A stretch of DNA of 64,000 nt from Ignavibacteriota bacterium (lineage in GTDB: Bacteria; Bacteroidota; Ignavibacteria; Ignavibacteriales; Melioribacteraceae), in assembly GCA_002698995.1 (NCBI GenBank), contig PAAX01000002.1, forward strand, positions 248,001 through 312,000, read 5' to 3'. Below the pieces are notes generated by a model, which had not been told where the DNA came from, did not search any database, and worked only from the letters and a program-made list of their open reading frames with translations. The translations under genes and the position numbers were made by a program. Positions 20,601 through 28,268 of the stretch are shown piece by piece (the first letter of the stretch is position 1; each line of letters begins with the position of its first letter).

Positions 20601-22693
20601 CTCATACCGATATTTCCAAATTCAAAGAAACCGAAGAAAGATTTGTTCAACTTACAGAAATTCAAAATACAATTACACTTTTTGCAACAGAGTTTATTAA
20701 CGTTCCTTTAGATAAGATTGATGAAACTATTATAAATGCCATAGAAAAAGTAGGTAATCTCTTTAAAGTTGACCGGGTTTATTTATTTGATTACTTATTT
20801 GATAAAGGAGTAGTAAGAAATACTTTTGAATGGTGTAATGAAGGTGTATCTAAAGAAATAGAAAATTCGCAGAACGTTCCAATTTCTTCATTATCAGACT
20901 GGATGGATGATCATCAAAACAACAAACCGGTTTTGATCTATGATGTTGATAAAATTGATTATAGTAATGAGCTTAAGGATATATTGATTGCCCAAAATAT
21001 TAAAAGCTTAATCACAGCTCCAATGTTCATTAAAGATAAACTGATTGGTTTTGTTGGATTTGATTCCGTAAAATCCAGTAGAAATTGGAATGAGGATGAA
21101 GTAAATCTTTTAAGAATTTTAGCGGAATTATTTAGTAACCTTGCAGACAGAAGAGAAAGTCAATATGCAATTGCTCAAAGTGAATATAATTTCAGAAAAC
21201 TAATTGATAATTCTCCGGATGGAATTGGTGTAATTAAAGGATTAAAAATTATAATAGCCAATAAAAGCGCTGCCAATATTCTGGGGTATAACTCAAGCAG
21301 CGATTTATTGAATAAAGATCCTTTCATGTTTGTGAATGAAGATTCAAAAATTACTGCTGAAAAATTATTAATAGCATTAAGGAATAACCAAGAACATGAA
21401 GCTGTAATTGTTAAGTTTACTAAACCAAACAATACAACTGTTACATGCGAAGTAAAAGCAGTATCATACAGAATTGACGGAGAAAAACTAATTTTAATAA
21501 CCTTTAGAGATATTACAGAGAAACTCCAAAAGGAAATTGAATTAAGCGAGTATAGAGAACACTTGGAAGATTTAGTTGCAGAGAGAACTAAAGAGATTGA
21601 ACAGCAATCTGAATTTTTCAAGATATTCATAAATACAATTCCCAATCCGGCTTATGTAAAAGATTTGAATGGCTATTACACGGAAGTTAATGAAGCCTTT
21701 CTAAAATATTTTGAAGTTACAAGGGAAGAAATAATCGGAAAAACTATTTCAGAAATTGCACCTGAAGATGTTGTTAAAAAATCTATTGCAAAAGAAAGTA
21801 CTATGCTGAATGAAGTTAAATCAATCTCATACGAAACTTATCATATAACAAAAGACGGTAAAAGAAGAGAACTTTTAACGTATAAAGCTTCATTTGCAGA
21901 AAAGAATAATACGCCGATTGGAATTACCGGTTTGGTAGTTGATATTACCAATCAGAAGAGATTAACTGATCAAATAATTCAAGCATACGAAAAAGAAAAA
22001 GAACTGAATGAAATAAAAACAAATTTCATTTCGATGGCTTCACATGAGTTTAGAACGCCGCTTACTACTATTCTTGCTTCTACCGAATTAATAGGACTTC
22101 ACATTAAAAAAGGGAACTACGAAAAATTAAATACTCATATTAAAAGAGTGCAGGAAGCAGTCGGTTTTATGAATTCTTTATTGGAAGAAGTCTTGATATT
22201 AAGCAGAACAGACAGAGGAATTATTTCTTTTAACCCGACAAACAATAATCTAAGAGCTTTGCTAACCGATCTTATTGAACAATGCAAAGTCTCTGCATCT
22301 AAAGATCATAAAATTGTTTTTAATTATTTTCCTGAAAGAACAAATTATCTGCTGGATGCAAGACTTCTTACATTAATTTTCAACAACCTTCTAACAAATG
22401 CAATTAAGTATTCACCAAACGGCGGTTTAATTCATTTTGATGTTTATTATGAAGACGAAACATTACTTTTCAGGATTATTGATTCGGGAATGGGGATTTC
22501 TCAAAAAGATATTCCGTTAATATTTGAACCGTTCTTCAGAGCCTCAACCGTTGAAAACATTCAAGGCAGCGGTTTAGGATTAAGTATTGTTAAAACCGCA
22601 GTCGATTTACATAAAGGAAATATTTTTGTAAAAAGTACATTAAATTCAGGTACAGAGTTTACCGTTAAAATAAGAACTGACTCAATTACTTAA
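17606..22693 (+). CDS. Multi-PAS/GAF sensor histidine kinase (1695 residues)
   Basis: A soluble-looking kinase with no transmembrane segments. After a Lys-rich coiled coil (1-75) I count eight PAS domains (about 89-199, 212-332, 340-462, 472-597, 600-715, 882-1009, 1190-1312, 1335-1452) and two GAF domains (about 720-879 and 1012-1185). Then come HisKA with phospho-acceptor H1480 in MASHEFRTPLT and a HATPase with FNNLLTNAIKYS, DSGMGIS and GSGLGLSIVK. PAS and GAF domains bind small ligands, haem, flavin or mediate dimer contacts; which ones here are occupied cannot be told. The start is ATG 17606; a TTG four codons earlier gives MVVF and is less likely. The next gene, a receiver-kinase, lies nine bases downstream and is the probable partner. 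Confidence 0.9.
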   Translation: MKSKQTEKKSIPKKDSIRNSKEKLSEQFENLIDELAKTDKKDSSAQINTFKKKLIRLENKLSKSENLTEVKPIEESTEVQESKVTFSEKQFKLIWENSKDGIRLINKDGIIVQVNNAYCKMIDKSKDELLNKEAGSVFFKDDAKRVELVLIDRFRNNQIKDRFEKEVRLWNNKEVWFEVTNSIVKFDDEEFLLSQYRDITEKKSNELKLRNSLTKLYTILDNFPGGVLVENENRVIEFANETFCRIFKIPIKPKDLVGLDCRKAAEDSKTLFKDENKFISIVEELAENKIEKNNIQLELKTGGLLELGFIPIKENNLAYGFLWLYNDITIEKKLEFELQESENRLRELINLMPDIVCFKDGNGRWIEANEYDLKLFDLTKVDYRGKTDKDLAPFSPFYYDAFMNCETSDNKAWEKGTEFRCEEIIPKPDGRNIIFDIIKKPNFNEDGSRKGLLVVGRDITERKKSEELIIENKRKLDTLIGNIPGIVYRCLNDADWTMKFISSGTLNLTGYSPDDLTENKNLSYNDLIHPNDKEYVSSEIQKSIKESKSFQLEYRIIDKHKNIKWVFEKGCLVKDFVTGKEFLEGIIIDVTERIIAEKNLRKSEDRLNTFYEASFSGVIIHDNGITVDCNKGICEMLGYTREELINTNGLNYFHESERERIKKIVAEKSIQPYESIMIKKDGSLLNVRVQGKEIFYMNRVLRFTEFSDITYQKRTESLHESRLKLLDLSYHSTIDELLQTAVNEVESLTQSKIGFYHYVDNDEKDFTLKAWSTNTLKFVYNNDSEHLRNNLIIAGDLIDTLNQRKAVIHNNPIMYNQKSSFSEIQTEVVRELVVPVIRNEKVVAILGVGNKDSDYNDIDIEITANFADLAWDIAERKITIENLKEKEERLRLALKAADQGLWDLNLKTGVSKVSDEYLTMLGYNPNNYIETYDKWIDRMHPDDKDRVVKIYKDYMDGLTDEYKIEFRQRTFEGNYKWILSLGKIIQYDNENKPLRIIGTHTDISKFKETEERFVQLTEIQNTITLFATEFINVPLDKIDETIINAIEKVGNLFKVDRVYLFDYLFDKGVVRNTFEWCNEGVSKEIENSQNVPISSLSDWMDDHQNNKPVLIYDVDKIDYSNELKDILIAQNIKSLITAPMFIKDKLIGFVGFDSVKSSRNWNEDEVNLLRILAELFSNLADRRESQYAIAQSEYNFRKLIDNSPDGIGVIKGLKIIIANKSAANILGYNSSSDLLNKDPFMFVNEDSKITAEKLLIALRNNQEHEAVIVKFTKPNNTTVTCEVKAVSYRIDGEKLILITFRDITEKLQKEIELSEYREHLEDLVAERTKEIEQQSEFFKIFINTIPNPAYVKDLNGYYTEVNEAFLKYFEVTREEIIGKTISEIAPEDVVKKSIAKESTMLNEVKSISYETYHITKDGKRRELLTYKASFAEKNNTPIGITGLVVDITNQKRLTDQIIQAYEKEKELNEIKTNFISMASHEFRTPLTTILASTELIGLHIKKGNYEKLNTHIKRVQEAVGFMNSLLEEVLILSRTDRGIISFNPTNNNLRALLTDLIEQCKVSASKDHKIVFNYFPERTNYLLDARLLTLIFNNLLTNAIKYSPNGGLIHFDVYYEDETLLFRIIDSGMGISQKDIPLIFEPFFRASTVENIQGSGLGLSIVKTAVDLHKGNIFVKSTLNSGTEFTVKIRTDSIT

Positions 22694-22702
22694 GGGGCAA
22701 AA

Positions 22703-23788
22703 ATGGAAGAGCAGCTTAAAATAGTTTTGTTTGAAGATAATCCCGAAGTAAGTTCTAACATACAAGAAATTCTTGAGATGAATGATTTCAAAGTTTTTCT
22801 TCTTGAAGCGGATGTAAATCTTAAAGAAGAAATTTCTTTGATTAATCCCGACCTCATTATTTCCGATATTATGATGCCTAAAAAAAGCGGATTTGAAATT
22901 CTTGAAGAACTTAGAAGCTATAAAGAATTTTTCGACATTCCATTTATTTTTCTGACCGCAAAAACTACTTATGATGATTTAAGAAAAGGGATGAATTTTG
23001 GTGCAGACGATTATATTTATAAACCCTTCAGTTCTGATGATCTTATTCATTCAATAAAATTAAGATTAGAAAAAGCGAACCACATCAAGCAAAAGATTGA
23101 TGAATTCTCAAATAACATTGCAATTCACGTACCGCATGAAATGCGCACTCCGCTTGTATCTCTTCTTGGTTACTCTAGTTTGATTCTTGATGATTATAAA
23201 TCTCTTTCCGATGAAGATGTAATTTCGTTTACCGAAAGAATTAATTTTTCCGCTAAAAGACTTCACAGAACAATTGAAAAGTTTATTCAATATTCAAACT
23301 TAGTTCTGCTTGAACTTGATAAAGATGACAGAAATAAATTCTTATTTGGAAACTCGACAGTAGAAATTTCGGAAGTAATCAAAAGCTGTATTGAAAAAAT
23401 TAATCATCTTTACAAAAGAGAAGATGACTTAAAGATTCGATTGGAAACATTTAGTTCCAAATTAAGTGAACTCTCTCTTTCTACAATTCTTTTTGAGCTT
23501 ATTGATAATGCTTTTAAGTTTTCCAAACAAGGTGATAAGGTTATTATTGAAGGGAAACCTGAAGATAATAAATATAAAATTGAGATTTTCAACAATGGCA
23601 AAGGTATTTCAGATAAAAATCTTAAAAAGCTTGAAGAACTTACTAAACATGGAATACAGAAATACAATAGATTTGAACATGGATTCGGACTTGCAATTGT
23701 GTCTAAGGTAACTAATTATCTTGGAGAACCGATGAAACTTGAAAGTGAAAAAGATTCTTTTACAAAAGTGACTTTAAGAATTCCATAA
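22703..23788 (+). CDS. Receiver-histidine kinase protein (REC-HisKA-HATPase)
   Basis: A 361-residue protein with the receiver domain first. It has the acidic pair E11-D12, phospho-acceptor D55 in IISDIMMP, and conserved K107 in YIYKPFSS. A linker leads to HisKA with H145 in HVPHEMRTPL, then a HATPase with LFELIDNAFKFS, NNGKGIS and FEHGFGLAIVSKV. REC-first kinases usually take phosphate from another kinase and relay or tune their own activity. It lies nine bases after the 1695-residue kinase, so the two form a two-gene phosphorelay whose final output is not encoded here. It converges with the methyltransferase at a four-base gap. Confidence 0.92.
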   Translation: MEEQLKIVLFEDNPEVSSNIQEILEMNDFKVFLLEADVNLKEEISLINPDLIISDIMMPKKSGFEILEELRSYKEFFDIPFIFLTAKTTYDDLRKGMNFGADDYIYKPFSSDDLIHSIKLRLEKANHIKQKIDEFSNNIAIHVPHEMRTPLVSLLGYSSLILDDYKSLSDEDVISFTERINFSAKRLHRTIEKFIQYSNLVLLELDKDDRNKFLFGNSTVEISEVIKSCIEKINHLYKREDDLKIRLETFSSKLSELSLSTILFELIDNAFKFSKQGDKVIIEGKPEDNKYKIEIFNNGKGISDKNLKKLEELTKHGIQKYNRFEHGFGLAIVSKVTNYLGEPMKLESEKDSFTKVTLRIP

Positions 23789-23792
23789 TTCT

Positions 23793-24986
23793 TTACGGGA
23801 TTTTTTCTGTTAAAATAAAAATTGATTTTTCATTAATATCTTTTGTGAAAAATAAATAAAAATCTCCGCCGTCTTTTAGTTTCAGTCTTTCCTTAATTTC
23901 CTCAGGTTTCAAAGGGAAATTACTTCTGCTGATGTTGGCTTTTGTAATCTTTTTAGAAGTCAGAAATTTTCTAATTTTCTTTTCATTGAATAATTCAACA
24001 TGTTTTACAACAAACTTTCTTCCGATAAAATCAGTAATTAGGTTTGCAGAAAAAAGTAATTCCGATTTCCGATTTAACTTTTTCAAGTTAAGTTCGAATG
24101 CAATTTTATCAGTCAAGCCGGCTTTCCTTATTGCTGCATTAGGTTCATATAAGTATTCATTAATTTTAATTTCTGATTCTTCGCATTTATAATCAGAATT
24201 TATATTTCCACTTATATATTTTTCTTCATCTAAAATTACTGCCGATTTTATTTTCTCATTATTCTTCTTCGAAAGAAAAACCAATACTTCTTTGCATTCA
24301 TTATTGTATGAAAGAACCGAGAACTCATACATATTTTTAAATAGATTTAATGCTTCATTAATATCGAATGCCGGTGCTAATTTTAATAAAATGTTCTCTG
24401 CTTTTGAAAAAATTAAATCAAGATTTTCCGGAATATTTGGAGAATAATATTTTATATCTACCGATCGCTTTTCATTATTTCTTCTTGCCGGATCAGCAAA
24501 AACCCAATCAAAGTAATTGTCTTCATAATTTTTAAGTAATTCTATCGAATCCCCTTTTGTTATTTTTATATTCTTAATTCCAATCCGACTAAAATTGTGC
24601 TCAGCAATTTCTGCAAGTTCTTCATTCATTTCGCAGTATGTTACTTCCTTAAATTTTCTTGCAAAATAAATTGAATCGATTCCTAATCCTCCAGTCAAAT
24701 CAATAATTCTTTTACCTGAAATGACTCTCGATTTGTATTGAGCTGAATATTCTGATGAACATTGCTCCAATGGAATTTTTTTATATACTAAATTATACGC
24801 TGATAATTCCGGAAGTTTTTTTACTGCTTTCTTTTGTGCTTCAATCTGCTCGGAAATCTCTTTAATTGGTAAATCAGTTTTACCGTGATACTTTAAAATT
24901 ATTCTTTCAGCAGATAATGATTTATTTGCTTCTATAAATTTTTGTGATTCTTCTAAAAGAATTTTGTTTAGATAACTATTTGGCAT
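23793..24986 (-). CDS. Class I SAM-dependent methyltransferase, PG_1098/THUMP-like family
   Basis: A 397-residue protein with a Rossmann methyltransferase core at about 85-230: the SAM loop IDLTGGLGIDSIYFA, the acidic ribose-binding site in CEMNEELAEIAEHN, and a catalytic-loop-like FADPARRNNEKR. This matches the Bacteroidota PG_1098 family, named for a ferredoxin-like, THUMP-related C-terminal domain that here would cover about 270-397. Relatives are thought to modify RNA, but no substrate is established. The N-terminal helix bundle (about 15-75) is also typical. It is convergent with the kinase gene and divergent from the acetyltransferase. Confidence 0.8.
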   Translation of the reverse strand: MPNSYLNKILLEESQKFIEANKSLSAERIILKYHGKTDLPIKEISEQIEAQKKAVKKLPELSAYNLVYKKIPLEQCSSEYSAQYKSRVISGKRIIDLTGGLGIDSIYFARKFKEVTYCEMNEELAEIAEHNFSRIGIKNIKITKGDSIELLKNYEDNYFDWVFADPARRNNEKRSVDIKYYSPNIPENLDLIFSKAENILLKLAPAFDINEALNLFKNMYEFSVLSYNNECKEVLVFLSKKNNEKIKSAVILDEEKYISGNINSDYKCEESEIKINEYLYEPNAAIRKAGLTDKIAFELNLKKLNRKSELLFSANLITDFIGRKFVVKHVELFNEKKIRKFLTSKKITKANISRSNFPLKPEEIKERLKLKDGGDFYLFFTKDINEKSIFILTEKIP

Positions 24987-25053
24987 ATCTTAAAAATAAT
25001 TAAAGAATATTTTATAGATAAACAAAAAGATAAAATAACTGGATTACAGCGAA

Positions 25054-25581
25054 ATGAAATCAATAATGCCCAATGAAATTAAGTATGAGAACTTAGTACT
25101 TCGTAAATTATGTAAAGACGATAATCTTAAAATTTATGAAATCCGCTCCAACCAGGATATTGCAAAATATCTGGATCGCCCGATTTGTCAATCATTAGAG
25201 GAAGCCGATAATTTTATCACAAAGGTTAATAATGGAATTTCAAGAGGAGAATATTTTTATTGGGGAATTACTCTGGCAGATGAAAATGAGGTAATTGGAA
25301 CAATTTGTATTTGGAATATTTCCGAAGATAAAACCAAAGGGGATATTGGATTTGAGCTTCTTCCAGCATTTCGCGGTAAAGGAATAATGACTAAATCATT
25401 AAGACTGATAATTGATTATGCTTTTCAAGAACTAAATTTTGATGAACTTTTTGGTGAAGTTGATCCCCAAAATGGTAAATCAATAAACTTGATGAAGAAA
25501 CACGGATTTGAATTATTCGACGAGAACTCTTCGGGTCCTACGGTAATTTATAGATTAACAAAAGAGAATTACCTTATTTAA
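25054..25581 (+). CDS. GNAT-family N-acetyltransferase, RimJ/RimL type
   Basis: A 175-residue acetyltransferase with the acetyl-CoA pyrophosphate loop FRGKGIMTKSL at about residues 110-120, the preceding strand GDIGFELLPA, and the C-terminal motif GEVDPQNGKSINLMKKHGFEL. Layout and length match the RimJ/RimL branch, which acetylates protein N-termini or small amines. The substrate is not predictable. Its last eight bases overlap the 3' end of the convergent regulator gene, so it is likely a single transcription unit. Confidence 0.88.
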   Translation: MKSIMPNEIKYENLVLRKLCKDDNLKIYEIRSNQDIAKYLDRPICQSLEEADNFITKVNNGISRGEYFYWGITLADENEVIGTICIWNISEDKTKGDIGFELLPAFRGKGIMTKSLRLIIDYAFQELNFDELFGEVDPQNGKSINLMKKHGFELFDENSSGPTVIYRLTKENYLI

Positions 25582-26254
25582 CAAACTTATAACCTTCATT
25601 AAATACCGTTATAATATGTTTTGGGCAAGAAGGATTTTTCTCTATTTTTTTTCTTATTGAAAGCATATAATTATCGATAGTTCTTGAAGAAGCATTACTG
25701 TTTACTCCCCACAATGCATCAATAATTTCGGCTCTAGAAATCACTTCCTCTTCCCTTTCAACAAAGAATTTTAGAATTTTATATTCAGTAGAGGTTAATA
25801 AAATTTGTTTGTTTTTTACTTTGGTAATTTGCTTTGTAAAATTAATTCTAATATTAGAGAACGAGGCTTCATCATAACTTTTCAAATAAATTTTCGATCT
25901 TCTAATAATTGCATTTAATCTTGCAATAAACTCATTTTTGTGAACAGGATAATTTATAAAATCATCCGCGCCGCTGTTAAATGCTTCAATTTGATAATCT
26001 TCCTCTTTATTATTAGTTAAAAAAATGATTGGTATAAGAAGATTATGTTTCCTTAAATCTTTGCAGCACTCCATTCCTGTTTCATCATTAAGAAATAGAT
26101 CAACAATAATGGCATCAAAACCATCTCCTTTTGCAAGTTCTGCTCCCACTTTACCGCTTGTTGTAGTAATTGTATAGAAACCTGAACTTTGAAGTATACT
26201 TTTGATTTCATTTTTTATCTGCAAATCATTTTCTATAAAAAGAATTCTTTTCAT
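25574..26254 (-). CDS. OmpR/PhoB-family response regulator with atypical receiver
   Basis: A 226-residue regulator: receiver domain (1-118), then a winged helix-turn-helix (about 128-226) with SRAEIIDALWG and SRTIDNYMLSIRKKIE as recognition region and GYKFVK wing. Phospho-acceptor D52 (IIVDLFLND) and switch T80 are present. Two usual receiver residues are changed: the acidic pair reads E8-N9, and the conserved Lys before Pro is Tyr102 (FINYPV), so phosphorylation chemistry may be weak or altered. No kinase gene is adjacent. Its promoter region carries a near-consensus Pho box and perfect -10, and it diverges from a secreted 5'-nucleotidase, so a phosphate-starvation role is a reasonable hypothesis rather than a demonstrated one. 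Confidence 0.88.
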   Translation of the reverse strand: MKRILFIENDLQIKNEIKSILQSSGFYTITTTSGKVGAELAKGDGFDAIIVDLFLNDETGMECCKDLRKHNLLIPIIFLTNNKEEDYQIEAFNSGADDFINYPVHKNEFIARLNAIIRRSKIYLKSYDEASFSNIRINFTKQITKVKNKQILLTSTEYKILKFFVEREEEVISRAEIIDALWGVNSNASSRTIDNYMLSIRKKIEKNPSCPKHIITVFNEGYKFVK

Positions 26255-26292
26255 TATAGAAACCTAACGTCTTACAGCCAAATTTAATCTTT

Positions 26293-26328
26293 ATTATATC
26301 AAAAGAAAATATGACAATTTTATGACAA
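26293..26328 (-). promoter_or_regulatory. Pho-box-like direct repeat with -10, driving the OmpR-type regulator
   Basis: Read on the minus strand, 26328-26311 is TTGTCATAAAATTGTCAT, two TTGTCAT copies at an 11-base period. It differs from the enteric Pho box only by C-to-T at positions 1 and 12. Twelve bases later comes a perfect TATAAT (26298-26293), and no good -35 is needed if an activator sits on the repeat. This is the PhoB-dependent promoter layout. The regulator ATG lies about 40 bases further on. The same site lies about 50 bases upstream of the divergent 5'-nucleotidase. Confidence 0.55.
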
Positions 26329-26379
26329 CTCTTTCGCTCAATGTCAATAGATTCAATTAAAATAAAACAGGCGGCCAAA

Positions 26380-28266
26380 ATGAAAAAGGTTATTGTTTTA
26401 TTACAGATGTTGTTAATCATTTCTTTAAGTGAAAATACTAAAGCACAAATAGACACTTTAAGAATATTTCACTTAAATGACACACATTCTTGCTTAGCTC
26501 CTCTTGGTCCCCGCAATGAATTTTTACAAGGGACACAGGGGGGTATTGCAAGAGCAGCTTCCGTTATAGGTTATTCTAAAGCTACACAAAAAAATGTGCT
26601 TGCACTTCATGCCGGGGATCTTTCAATCGGTGATCCTTTCTTTAATAATTTCTTAATCATTCCAGAACTTCAAATTTTACAATTGATTGGATTAGATGCT
26701 GTTACTATTGGCAACCACGAATTTGATTTAACTCCTAACGCACTTCTAAGTTCTTTAAGCTGCTTAGAACCGGATTGCAGTTTATCCATATTGAGTTGTA
26801 ATCTTATTATTGAAGCTCCGGAACTTCAGGATTTAAGACAAATAATAAGAGGATGTACCATTAAAGAGTTAGAGGATTTTAAAGTAGGAATTTTCGGATT
26901 AACCCCTCCGGAAACAAATTATTTTTCTTTACCTGCTCCGGTTGTTGTTGATACAAATATAGTTGATCTTACTCTTCAAATAGTAGATTCATTAAAAAGT
27001 GAAGGTTGTGATTTTATTATTTGTCTCTCCCATTTAGGTTTTGCATTAGATCAGATATTAGCAGAAAATATTCCCTATATCAATTTAATTGTCGGTGGAC
27101 ACGATCACTACGAATTACCTGAACCTGTAGAAATTCAAAATCCACTTGGATCAAGCACATATATTGTTCAAGCCGGAGCATTTTACAGATTTGTTGGTGA
27201 AGTAAATTTTATAAAAACCGGTGAAGATATATCATTATTAAATGGCAGACTCATTCCCTTAAATTCCGATATTCCAGAAGATTTTTCTGTTAAAATGAAT
27301 GTAGATGATTTAGTATTAACCGTTGAACAAACATTTCCGGGAATGTATTCTCAACAAATTAGCACTACAGAATCGTTTTTTGAAGAATTTGTTGAATTAC
27401 CATTATCAGTGGGAAATAAAGATACTCCTGTTGGAAATTTAATTACCGATGCATATAGAATTTTCACACATACATGCGGCGCCGTTTCAGTCAGTGGCGC
27501 AACCGCTCAGCCACTTTACAATGGTCCAATTGTGCCGGCAGATGTTTATAGAATGATTAGTTACGGATTTAACGAAGATGATCTTTTAGATTTCAGATTA
27601 GCTACATTTGATATTACCAGCTTCGAATTAGCAAAAGCCTTTAACATAGTTCTATCAATGATTGATCTTAATGATGAATTTCTTCCGCAGGTTTCCGGAC
27701 TAACAATTGAGTACGATATCAGCAAATCACCTGAAAACAGATTAACAAAATTGGAATTGAACGGACTTCCTATTTTACCGGAACAAGTTGTTAAACTAAC
27801 AACAAACGAAGCTTTGCTATTAGCATTGACAGATGTTTTGGGTGTAACTGTTTCTAATGTTTTTATTTATGAAAACGATTGTGAATATTCTGTTGTAATA
27901 AATTATTTAGAAAGTAACGGAACAATAATTCCCAAAATTGAAGGAAGAGTAAAGGCTGTTGACGGCACAGTAAAAGTAGCTGATAATGAATATGTAATTT
28001 ATGATTTCATTCTTAATCAGAATTATCCAAATCCATTTAATCCAAGTACAACAATTACTTATCAAATTGCAGAAGAAGGGAATGTGACGCTCAAAATATT
28101 CGATATACTCGGAAGAGAAATATCAACTCTTGTAAATGATTTTCAAAAACCGGGTGAGTACAAAATTAAATTTGCAAATAACATTAATCTAGCTTCCGGA
28201 GTATATTTCTACCAGCTTAAGATGAAGAATAAAGTTATTTCTAAGAAGATGATGATTCTTGAGTAA
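26380..28266 (+). CDS. Secreted 5'-nucleotidase/UshA-like phosphatase with type IX sorting tail
   Basis: A 628-residue exported enzyme. I start it at ATG 26380, which follows AGGCGG and yields a signal peptide ending KAQ; the longer frame would bury that peptide. The calcineurin-like metallophosphatase domain (about 25-285) shows FHLNDTHS (D34, H36), HAGDLSIGD, IGNHEFD and VGGHDHYE. The 5'-nucleotidase C-terminal domain follows (about 330-510) with VGNLITDAYR and the substrate-site stretch SVSGATAQPL. A C-terminal FNP-type tail (NYPNPFNPSTTI, about 546-628) directs type IX secretion in this phylum. It would release phosphate from extracellular nucleotides or similar esters. The preceding intergenic region contains the Pho-like box. 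Confidence 0.9.
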   Translation: MKKVIVLLQMLLIISLSENTKAQIDTLRIFHLNDTHSCLAPLGPRNEFLQGTQGGIARAASVIGYSKATQKNVLALHAGDLSIGDPFFNNFLIIPELQILQLIGLDAVTIGNHEFDLTPNALLSSLSCLEPDCSLSILSCNLIIEAPELQDLRQIIRGCTIKELEDFKVGIFGLTPPETNYFSLPAPVVVDTNIVDLTLQIVDSLKSEGCDFIICLSHLGFALDQILAENIPYINLIVGGHDHYELPEPVEIQNPLGSSTYIVQAGAFYRFVGEVNFIKTGEDISLLNGRLIPLNSDIPEDFSVKMNVDDLVLTVEQTFPGMYSQQISTTESFFEEFVELPLSVGNKDTPVGNLITDAYRIFTHTCGAVSVSGATAQPLYNGPIVPADVYRMISYGFNEDDLLDFRLATFDITSFELAKAFNIVLSMIDLNDEFLPQVSGLTIEYDISKSPENRLTKLELNGLPILPEQVVKLTTNEALLLALTDVLGVTVSNVFIYENDCEYSVVINYLESNGTIIPKIEGRVKAVDGTVKVADNEYVIYDFILNQNYPNPFNPSTTITYQIAEEGNVTLKIFDILGREISTLVNDFQKPGEYKIKFANNINLASGVYFYQLKMKNKVISKKMMILE

Positions 28267-28268
28267 TA

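Noticed and set aside
21175-21645. 156-residue minus-strand frame inside the multi-PAS kinase
   Set aside because: It is antisense to conserved PAS domains, Ser/Leu/Ile-rich, and has no recognisable family.
26341-26379. Longer 5'-nucleotidase start at ATG 26341
   Set aside because: It would put 13 charged residues before the signal peptide; ATG 26380 has a ribosome site.
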